From contig JAMQPJ010000351.1 in the NCBI GenBank assembly GCA_023717585.1, forward strand, positions 1 through 6,757: a stretch of DNA of 6,757 nt, in the 5' to 3' direction. How positions within the stretch are numbered: position 1 is the stretch's first letter; every line of letters begins with the position of its first letter. Below are positions 1 to 5,166 of the stretch, one piece after another. A model generated the notes under the pieces. That model was not told the DNA's origin. It ran no database searches and saw nothing but the letters and a program-made list of their open reading frames with translations. The position numbers and the translations under genes are program-made. This stretch comes from Thermoanaerobaculia bacterium (GTDB taxonomy: Bacteria; Acidobacteriota; Thermoanaerobaculia; UBA5066).

Positions 1-914
1 ACGACTGCGGAACACCCGTAGACGAGACGCCGCCCGACAGCACCTGCCAGGAGCTCCTGGCGTGGCAACCGCCAGAGCGGGACCGCGATCGCTCCGAGTG
101 CGCCAAAGGCGACGAGGAGCACCGAGATCGGGGCGCCCAGGATGGCCCGTTGGAGGAAGTCGGTGGGGGGGCCGCTTCCATCCGGAGGCGAACTGAAAAG
201 CGCTCTGAGGCCGGTCAGGATTGGTCCCCATCCATCGGAGAGCGCCCGGAAGCCGTCGCAGGACAGCGTGACGATCGCCGCGCCTGCCGCGAACCGCAGC
301 AAGGCACGCACCGGCAGCTTCGTCGAGGTCAGCACGACGGCGAGCCCGACAGCCGGTACCGCCACGGCGAGCTTGATGTTGAAGAAGACGGCCATCCCGA
401 AGGACATTCCCGCAAAGAGAGGCCGGCTGCCTTCGGCGCGCAGGAGGAACAGAAACGTGGCAAGCAGGAGACAAGTCGCGACGGCGTCGGTGCGAACGTC
501 GGAGATCCGAAGGAGAAAGTCCCCCTGCCATGCCGTGAAGCTCACGACGCACAGAGCCCACGCGACCGAGGCGCCGAGTCGTCGGGAGAGCGAGTAGACC
601 AATCCAAGAAGCGCAACGGCGACGCCGAGGATGAACGCGCGTCCGAGGTCCATCGGCAGGAATGACTCCGGCCACGCGCGAAAGACCGGGGCGAAGAACT
701 CGACGAGAGGCGTGTACAGGAGAGCGTCCGTGTCCATTCCCGGGCGGGCCCTGATGGCGCGGAGCCAGCTGAGGTACGCGAAGTAGAAGTCGTCGTGCGT
801 GTAGTCGCGTCCGAACCAGGTTCCGATTCGCAGAAACGCCCAGGTCACGAGAGTCGCGGCCGGGAAGCAGGAGGCCCACCCAGGGGTCTCCCGTTCACCC
901 GCCGACGCCGACAT
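1..914 (-). CDS. Polytopic membrane protein resembling GT-C glycosyltransferases (3' end cut off by window edge)
   Basis: Reading the minus strand from the ATG at 914-912 gives 304 uninterrupted codons that run off the left edge, so the C-terminus is missing. The product begins MSASAGERETPGW, then shows a first hydrophobic segment (about residues 17-34) followed at once by an acidic loop with HDD at residues 40-42. Further hydrophobic segments lie near residues 92-108, 145-158, 166-192, 203-217 and 258-276. A first extracytoplasmic loop with an acidic pair, and an RxD motif (Arg141-Asp143) just before a membrane helix, are typical of GT-C enzymes that use polyprenyl-phosphate sugars (PMT/ArnT-like). 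The expected role would be sugar transfer to a lipid or protein outside the inner membrane; substrate unknown. No in-frame start lies upstream and no Shine-Dalgarno is present; a -10-like GATAAT ends 6 nt before the ATG. It could instead be an uncharacterised membrane protein. The reading frame is solid; the family is tentative. Confidence 0.72.
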   Translation of the reverse strand, partial: MSASAGERETPGWASCFPAATLVTWAFLRIGTWFGRDYTHDDFYFAYLSWLRAIRARPGMDTDALLYTPLVEFFAPVFRAWPESFLPMDLGRAFILGVAVALLGLVYSLSRRLGASVAWALCVVSFTAWQGDFLLRISDVRTDAVATCLLLATFLFLLRAEGSRPLFAGMSFGMAVFFNIKLAVAVPAVGLAVVLTSTKLPVRALLRFAAGAAIVTLSCDGFRALSDGWGPILTGLRALFSSPPDGSGPPTDFLQRAILGAPISVLLVAFGALGAIAVPLWRLPRQELLAGAVGRRLVYGCSAV

Positions 915-926
915 CGGAAAATTATC
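915..926 (-). promoter_or_regulatory. Putative -10 element for the minus-strand membrane gene (leaderless type)
   Basis: On the minus strand, GATAAT (926-921; five of six matches to TATAAT) is followed by six bases and then the ATG at 914. Normal -10-to-start spacing would place transcription initiation on or beside the A of the ATG, giving a leaderless mRNA, which fits the lack of any Shine-Dalgarno. No good -35 is visible at 16-18 bp. Assignment is by sequence pattern only. Confidence 0.45.
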
Positions 927-932
927 GCATCG

Positions 933-950
933 CGTCGGTGAGAGCCGACG
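933..950. repeat. 6-bp inverted repeat in the divergent promoter region, possible operator
   Basis: CGTCGG (933-938) and CCGACG (945-950) are perfect inverted arms separated by six bases. The repeat lies between the two divergent -10 elements and overlaps the proposed -35 (938-943) of the rightward gene, a sensible position for a regulator controlling both directions. Six-base GC arms also arise by chance in DNA this GC-rich, so the operator role is a guess. Confidence 0.3.
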
Positions 951-966
951 GCGCGGGCCTCATAAT
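938..966 (+). promoter_or_regulatory. Putative sigma70-type promoter of the dehydrogenase-ABC operon (leaderless type)
   Basis: GTGAGA (938-943, four of six matches to TTGACA) and CATAAT (961-966, five of six matches to TATAAT) are separated by exactly 17 bp. Eight bases follow before the ATG at 975, so the predicted start of transcription falls within about two bases of the initiation codon. No Shine-Dalgarno lies in between. The spacing and hexamers are seen directly; use in the cell is inferred. Confidence 0.5.
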
Positions 967-974
967 CGCCCGTC

Positions 975-2126
975 ATGCCGCGCGTCGTCGTCCTCGGAGC
1001 GGGTCTCGTCGGATCTCTCATCGCCCGGACGCTCGCGGCGGACGGCCTGGAGGTCGTCGTCTGCGATCGCTCGGAGGACGCGCTCGGGGCGCTCGCGGGA
1101 TCGCCCCGAGTCGCCACGTCGCGGCTCGATTTCGCGAGCGGAGCGGCGATCGCCGCGGCCGTCGCACGCGCCGACGTCGTGGTGGGAGCGGTGCCCGGGT
1201 TTCTCGGGCACGCGATGCTGAAGACCGTGATCGAGGCTCGAAAGCCGGTGGCCGACATCTCGTTCGCGCCGGAGGATCCGCTCGTGCTGGACGCTCTCGC
1301 GAAGGAGAGAGGTGTTCCGGCGATCGTGGATTGCGGAGTTAGCCCCGGCCTTTCGAATCTCGCGTGCGGGCGCGCGGCGGCGTGGTTCGACACCGGCGCC
1401 CTCGAGTCGATCGTCATCTCCGTAGGCGGGCTTCCGCTCACGCGGACGCAGCCCTGGGAGTACCGCATCGTGTTCTCCGCGACCGACGTCATCGAGGAGT
1501 ACACGCGTCCGGCCCGCCTCGTCGAGGACGGGGAGGTCGTCACGCGGCCCGCCCTCTCGGACGTGACGCGCTTCGAGCTGCCGGGCGTCGGGACGCTGGA
1601 GGGATTCCTCACGGACGGCCTTCGCACGTTGCTCACGACCGTGAAGGCGCGGAACCTGCGCGAGGAGACCCTGCGCTGGCCCGGACATGCCGAAAAGATG
1701 CGCCTCCTCCGCGACGCAGGATTCTTCGGTGACGCGCCCGTGGAGGCGGGCGGCGTCCGGGTGACCCCGCGAGCGGTCGCGGAAGCGCTCCTCTTCCCGA
1801 TGTGGAAGAGGCCCGAGGGCGAGGAGGAGTTCACGGTGCTGCGTGTGGAGTCGCGCGGTTCGCGGGCCGGGAGGCCGGCGCGCCTCGTTCACGACCTGTT
1901 CGATCGGACGGACGTGAAGACTGGCGCGACGTCCATGGCCCGGACGACGGGATTCCCGTGCGTCATCGCGGCGCAGCTCCTTTCGGCGGGAACATTTCGC
2001 GAGGCCGGGGTGTTTCCGCTGGAGCTGCTCGGAACGCGGCTCGGCCTCTTCGCTGCTTTCGTCGACGGTCTCGCCGCGCGGGGTGTCGCGTTCTCCGAAA
2101 CCGGGGAGGATCCTTGGCCGCCGTGA
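975..2126 (+). CDS. Saccharopine dehydrogenase family protein, L-lysine 6-dehydrogenase-like
   Basis: This 383-residue soluble protein is a likely NAD(P)-dependent oxidoreductase. It opens with a Rossmann fold: the glycine motif G8-A-G-L-V-G13 follows the first strand, and Asp31 sits at the end of the second strand, favouring NAD over NADP. The segments AVPGFLGHAMLKTVIE, VDCGVSPGLSN and PWEYRIVFS are characteristic of the saccharopine reductase fold, and the following EY..P and GTLEGFLTDGL stretches are closest to lysine 6-dehydrogenases, which oxidise the epsilon-amino group of lysine to a semialdehyde that cyclises to piperideine carboxylate. Length suits that family (about 380-390). The ATG at 975 lies four codons before the first Rossmann strand; an earlier start is unlikely. 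The stop overlaps the GTG of the ABC gene, so the two are co-translated. Other reductases of the superfamily (carboxynorspermidine or saccharopine type) remain possible; family confidence is high, substrate confidence moderate. Confidence 0.88.
   Translation: MPRVVVLGAGLVGSLIARTLAADGLEVVVCDRSEDALGALAGSPRVATSRLDFASGAAIAAAVARADVVVGAVPGFLGHAMLKTVIEARKPVADISFAPEDPLVLDALAKERGVPAIVDCGVSPGLSNLACGRAAAWFDTGALESIVISVGGLPLTRTQPWEYRIVFSATDVIEEYTRPARLVEDGEVVTRPALSDVTRFELPGVGTLEGFLTDGLRTLLTTVKARNLREETLRWPGHAEKMRLLRDAGFFGDAPVEAGGVRVTPRAVAEALLFPMWKRPEGEEEFTVLRVESRGSRAGRPARLVHDLFDRTDVKTGATSMARTTGFPCVIAAQLLSAGTFREAGVFPLELLGTRLGLFAAFVDGLAARGVAFSETGEDPWPP
2103..2125 (+). promoter_or_regulatory. Ribosome binding site and GTGA overlap that set the ABC transporter start
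   Basis: GGGGAGGA at 2103-2110 is a strong Shine-Dalgarno sequence inside the end of the dehydrogenase gene. Three in-frame starts follow: TTG at 2114 (3 nt spacing, too close), GTG at 2123 (12 nt) and ATG at 2135 (24 nt, too far). GTG is preferred because it overlaps the upstream TGA as GTGA, the usual arrangement for translational coupling. Confidence 0.6.
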
Positions 2127-3625
2127 AGAACCCGATGGGGCGCCTTCCGGGCTCCGAGAGATCGGCCGGACGGGTCCGCGAAGAGCGGGAGAAGCTCCCG
2201 AAGTCCGTGCGTCTGCGGGCGCTCCTGCCGGACATCAAGGCGCTCGTCGCTCCCCGCAAGGGAATCCTCGCCTTCGGCTTCGTCCTCATGGCGATCAACC
2301 GCGTGTCGGGACTCGTCCTTCCCGCCTCGACGAAGTTTCTGATCGACGACGTGATCGGCAAGCGGCGCACCGACATGCTTCTGCCGCTCCTCGCCGCGGT
2401 CGTGGCGGCGACGCTCGTCCAGGGCGTCACGTCGTTCTCGCTCACACAGCTTCTCTCGAAGGCGGCCCAGCGCCTCATCGCCGAGCTTCGGCGGAAGGTG
2501 CAGGCGCACATCGGGCGGCTGCCCGTCACGTTCTACGACGCGAACAGGACCGGCGCCCTCGTGTCGCGCATCATGTCGGACGTCGAGGGCGTGCGGAACC
2601 TCATCGGCACGGGCCTCGTCGAATTCGCCGGCGGCCTCCTGACGGCGGCGATCGCGCTCGTCGTGCTCTTCAAGATTTCGACGACGATGACGCTTCTCGC
2701 GTTCACGTTCCTCGTGGGCTTCGGCCTCGTCCTGAACCGGGCGTTCGGCACGATCCGCCCGATCTTCCGCGAGCGCGGAAAGATCAACGCGGAGGTCACC
2801 GGCCGCCTCATGGAGTCGCTGGGCGGCGTGCGCGTCGTCAAGGGCTACCATGCCGAAGAGCGGGAAGAGAAGGTTTTCGCCTCGGGCGTGCAGCGCCTTC
2901 TCGACAACGTCCTCAAGACGCTCACCTCGACGAGCGTCATGAGCCTCTCGTCGACCGTCATGCTGGGCATCGTGGGCGCGGTCGTCATGTACGTCGGGAC
3001 GCGCCAGATCGTCGCCGGCACGCTCACGCTCGGCGGGTTCTTCACGTACACGCTCTTCATGGGCTTCCTCGTGGCGCCCATCTTCCAGATCGTCGCGATC
3101 GGAATGCAGCTCACCGAGGCGCTCGCCGGTCTCGAGAGGACGCGCGAGATCCTGGCCGAGAAGCCCGAGGACGCCGATCCGCGTCGCACGGTCGCCCTTC
3201 CCTCGATCTCGGGCGACATTTCGTTCGAAGACGTGAAATTCGCCTACGAAGAAGGGAAGGAGGTCCTTCACGGTGTCTCCTTCCACGCGCCGCCGGGCAC
3301 CGTCACCGCCCTCGTCGGACCTTCGGGCTCGGGCAAGACGACGATCATCGGCCTCGTCGCGGCCTTCCACGTTCCGACGGGCGGTGTCGCGCGCATCGAC
3401 GGCGTGGATCTCGCGACGGTGCGCCTCGATTCGTATCGATCGGCGCTCGGCGTCGTCCTTCAGGAGACGTTCCTCTTCGACGGCACGATTCGGGAGAACG
3501 TCGCGTTCTCGCGCCCGGAGGCGGGCGAGGAGGAGATTCTCCGCGCGTGCCGGATCGCGCGCGTGGACGAGTTTGCCGAGGGATTCGAGAAGAAATACGA
3601 CACGATCGTGGGCGAGCGCGGGTAA
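2123..3625 (+). CDS. MsbA-like ABC exporter, N-terminal part of a frameshifted gene (membrane domain plus first half of ATPase)
   Basis: This 500-residue piece starts at GTG 2123 and ends at a TAA that falls inside the ATPase domain; the same gene continues in another frame to 4067. It is an ABC half-transporter that would dimerise in the inner membrane and export a lipid or hydrophobic compound using ATP. A basic cytoplasmic leader (about 1-46) precedes a type-I exporter membrane domain with helices near 47-67, 87-107, a pair around 160-205 and a pair around 272-331. The coupling segment FYDANRTGALVSRIMSDVE is typical of MsbA/MdlB-type proteins (COG1132). In the ATPase half, Walker A GPSGSGKT is at residues 399-406 with Lys405, and the Q-loop glutamine is residue 447 in LQETFLFDGTIREN. 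The reading ends after GERG, directly before the expected LSGGQ signature. Without the downstream part the protein lacks the signature motif, Walker B and H-loop and could not hydrolyse ATP. Pairing with the dehydrogenase may indicate export of a related metabolite, but this is speculative. Confidence 0.85.
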   Translation: MKNPMGRLPGSERSAGRVREEREKLPKSVRLRALLPDIKALVAPRKGILAFGFVLMAINRVSGLVLPASTKFLIDDVIGKRRTDMLLPLLAAVVAATLVQGVTSFSLTQLLSKAAQRLIAELRRKVQAHIGRLPVTFYDANRTGALVSRIMSDVEGVRNLIGTGLVEFAGGLLTAAIALVVLFKISTTMTLLAFTFLVGFGLVLNRAFGTIRPIFRERGKINAEVTGRLMESLGGVRVVKGYHAEEREEKVFASGVQRLLDNVLKTLTSTSVMSLSSTVMLGIVGAVVMYVGTRQIVAGTLTLGGFFTYTLFMGFLVAPIFQIVAIGMQLTEALAGLERTREILAEKPEDADPRRTVALPSISGDISFEDVKFAYEEGKEVLHGVSFHAPPGTVTALVGPSGSGKTTIIGLVAAFHVPTGGVARIDGVDLATVRLDSYRSALGVVLQETFLFDGTIRENVAFSRPEAGEEEILRACRIARVDEFAEGFEKKYDTIVGERG

Positions 3626-3641
3626 GCTGTCGGGCGGGCAG
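3614..3641 (+). other. Frameshift site in the ABC transporter gene
   Basis: The frame running through GAG CGC GGG (3614-3622) meets TAA at 3623-3625. From AAG at 3624 the next frame continues with KLSGGQ (signature at 3627-3641). The family normally has two residues between this Gly and LSGGQ; here only one base separates GGG from AAG. Loss of two bases, such as part of a valine codon, therefore restores the expected length best. A one-base insertion would also join the frames but leaves the protein one residue short. A sequencing or assembly error and a genuine mutation cannot be distinguished here. Confidence 0.85.
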
Positions 3642-4067
3642 CGCCAGCGTGTCTCGATCGCGCGCGCGATCCTCGCGGACCCGCGGATCCTCATCCTCGA
3701 CGAGGCCACGTCCAGCCTCGACTCGGAGTCCGAGGCGCTCATTCAGGAGGGCCTGTCGTTCCTGATGAAGGGGCGCACGACGTTCGTCATCGCGCACCGC
3801 CTCTCCACGATCCGGCGGTCGGACCAGATCCTCGTCGTCGAAGGCGGCCTCATCGTCGAGCGCGGCACGCACGCGGTGCTCTACGCGGCCCGCGGCCGCT
3901 ACTACGAGATGTACACGAAGCAGCACGGCGTCGAGACGAACCTGTTCCTCGCGCCGGGCGAGGGGGACGAAAAGCCGCCCCGAGAGCCCGAGGAAGAACC
4001 GGAGAACGGTGAGACGCAGCCGGCCCTCACCGAGGCGGTGAACGTCCTGCGCCGCCCGAACGGGTGA
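3624..4067 (+). CDS. MsbA-like ABC exporter, C-terminal part of the frameshifted gene (second half of ATPase)
   Basis: These 147 codons complete the ATPase begun upstream. In order they contain the ABC signature LSGGQ (3627-3641), Walker B ILILDEATSSLD with Asp at 3699 and catalytic Glu at 3702, the D-loop at 3714-3722, and the H-loop histidine at 3795-3797 within TFVIAHRLSTIR. After the normal end of the domain (near YYEMYTKQHG) there is a tail of about 45 residues rich in Glu and Pro, probably disordered. No ribosome binding site or plausible independent start precedes this part; it makes sense only joined to the upstream reading, giving about 648 residues. That is somewhat longer than the usual 580-600, explained by the basic leader and the acidic tail. 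All core motifs are intact, so any disruption is recent or artefactual. Confidence 0.82.
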   Translation, partial: KLSGGQRQRVSIARAILADPRILILDEATSSLDSESEALIQEGLSFLMKGRTTFVIAHRLSTIRRSDQILVVEGGLIVERGTHAVLYAARGRYYEMYTKQHGVETNLFLAPGEGDEKPPREPEEEPENGETQPALTEAVNVLRRPNG

Positions 4068-4199
4068 CCGCCCGAGGCCCGTTCTCTCCTCCCTTCCAAG
4101 GAAATCCTCTTCGAGACCCCCGGTCCCCCTCCTCGCCTGATTCGTCTGACTCATGCCGGAACTCCTCCCCACGGGTTAATTTTCGGGGGCACGTGTAGT

Positions 4200-4205
4200 G
4201 GAGGA
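4200..4205 (+). promoter_or_regulatory. Strong ribosome binding site of the D-2-hydroxyacid dehydrogenase
   Basis: GGAGGA lies five bases before the ATG at 4211 and fixes that start. It contrasts with the two divergent genes at 914 and 975, which have none. The only AT-rich run in the 143-nt spacer (4176-4183) lies about 30 nt before the ATG and could hold a -10, but the match is too poor to call a promoter. Confidence 0.75.
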
Positions 4206-4210
4206 ATTCC

Positions 4211-5155
4211 ATGAAGATCCTGATCGCCGATGCTTTCGACGAGTCCCTTCCCGGCCGCCTCGCCCCGTTCGACGAGGTGCTCACCGACGCCGCCCATCTG
4301 AAAGAGGCCGAAGTCGTCCTCGTGCGCTCGAAGACGAAGGTGACGCGCGAGTTCCTGAGCGGTGCGCCGAACCTGAAGCTCGTGATCCGGGGGGGGGTCG
4401 GCCTCGACAACGTGGACATCCAGGCCTGCCGCGAGCGCGGGATCGACGTCAAGAACACGCCGCGGGCGTCTTCGGTCGCCGTGGCGGAGCTCACTTTAGC
4501 GCTCCTCCTCGCCGTCCCGAACCGCCTCGTCGAAGGGCACACCGGCCTCAAGCAGGGGCGCTTCCTGAAGAAGGAGCTCAAGCGAACCGAGCTTTACGGA
4601 AAGACGCTCGGTCTCGTCGGCGCCGGCCTGATCGGCACGGAGGTCGCGCGGCGGGCCCAGGCGTTCGGAATGAAGGTCATCGCCTACGACCCGCAGATCG
4701 CGAATCACGCCCTCGCCGAGCTCGTCGACGACCTCGACGAGCTGTTCCTGCGCGCCGACTTCATCAGCCTCCACGTCCCGGCCACGGCCGAGACGCGCGG
4801 CCTCGTGAACGAGCACACGATCGCCAAGATGAAGGACGGCGTCGTGATCGTGAACACCGCACGCGGCTCGATCGTCGTGGAGCCGGACCTCGCGCAGGCG
4901 CTCGCGTCGGGGAAGGTGCGCGCCTATGCGACCGACGTCTTCCTGAGCGACCCGCCCGACCCGAACAGCCCGCTCCTCTCCGCGCCGAACGTCCTCATGA
5001 CGCCGCACCTCGGCGGCTCCAGCCGCGAGAACCTGCTGAGAATCGGCGACAGCGTCGTCGAGCTCCTCGGAAAATGGCGGAAGACGCTCGCCGCAGCCCC
5101 TGTGGCCGACCTCGGCTCGACCATGATCGAGGACGCGGTCGTCACCGTGCGGTAG
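4211..5155 (+). CDS. D-2-hydroxyacid dehydrogenase, D-3-phosphoglycerate dehydrogenase-like (short form)
   Basis: The 314-residue product is an NAD-dependent D-2-hydroxyacid dehydrogenase. The best guess is D-3-phosphoglycerate dehydrogenase, which oxidises 3-phosphoglycerate to 3-phosphohydroxypyruvate in the first step of serine synthesis in the cytoplasm. The N-terminal substrate domain contains VRSKTKVT and RGGVGLDNVD (from Arg60). The NAD domain has G137-A-G-L-I-G142 and Asp160 ending the second strand, which selects NAD. The catalytic Arg218 lies in NTARGS and the catalytic His266 in TPHLGGSS. The usual acidic partner, Glu in DVFxxEP, is Asp247 here (DVFLSDPP), a conservative but unusual change. 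There is no ACT or ASB regulatory domain, so no serine feedback through such a domain is expected. Bases 4389-4397 are a run of nine G within codons 60-63. Glyoxylate/hydroxypyruvate reductase or another family member is the alternative; phosphoglycerate specificity is inferred from overall resemblance. Confidence 0.9.
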   Translation: MKILIADAFDESLPGRLAPFDEVLTDAAHLKEAEVVLVRSKTKVTREFLSGAPNLKLVIRGGVGLDNVDIQACRERGIDVKNTPRASSVAVAELTLALLLAVPNRLVEGHTGLKQGRFLKKELKRTELYGKTLGLVGAGLIGTEVARRAQAFGMKVIAYDPQIANHALAELVDDLDELFLRADFISLHVPATAETRGLVNEHTIAKMKDGVVIVNTARGSIVVEPDLAQALASGKVRAYATDVFLSDPPDPNSPLLSAPNVLMTPHLGGSSRENLLRIGDSVVELLGKWRKTLAAAPVADLGSTMIEDAVVTVR

Positions 5156-5166
5156 CAAGCCCGCCG

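Noticed and set aside
165..171. Seven-G run in the membrane protein gene as a phase-variation tract
   Set aside because: It is short and encodes in-frame Gly-Pro-Pro; runs this long are expected by chance in DNA this GC-rich.
142..665. Two overlapping plus-strand open frames of 151 and 171 codons
   Set aside because: Both are antisense to the membrane protein reading at 914-1, have low-complexity basic or charged composition, and lack ribosome binding sites.
845..1892. Two long minus-strand frames (329 and 310 codons) opposite the dehydrogenase
   Set aside because: Arg/Ser/Pro-rich or Arg/Glu-rich translations with no domain; the plus-strand dehydrogenase has clear conserved motifs across the same bases.
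1889..3742. A 617-codon open frame on the minus strand opposite the ABC transporter
   Set aside because: It is a by-product of GC-rich codon use. The translation is dominated by Arg, Asp, Glu and His with no recognisable domain, and it lies opposite a clear ABC transporter.
4058..4084. Inverted repeat GAACGGG / CCCGTTC around the ABC stop codon as a terminator
   Set aside because: The seven-base stem is real, but the loop is 13 bases and no T-run follows, only a mixed C/T stretch. Rho-independent termination is not supported.
4152..4180. Promoter for the hydroxyacid dehydrogenase with GTTAAT at 4175-4180 as -10
   Set aside because: The key first two positions of the -10 do not match and no acceptable -35 is found at 16-18 bp, so it is not listed as a feature.
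5156..5166. Bidirectional terminator between the convergent genes
   Set aside because: Only 11 bases separate the stops and no stem with a T-run can be drawn across the junction.
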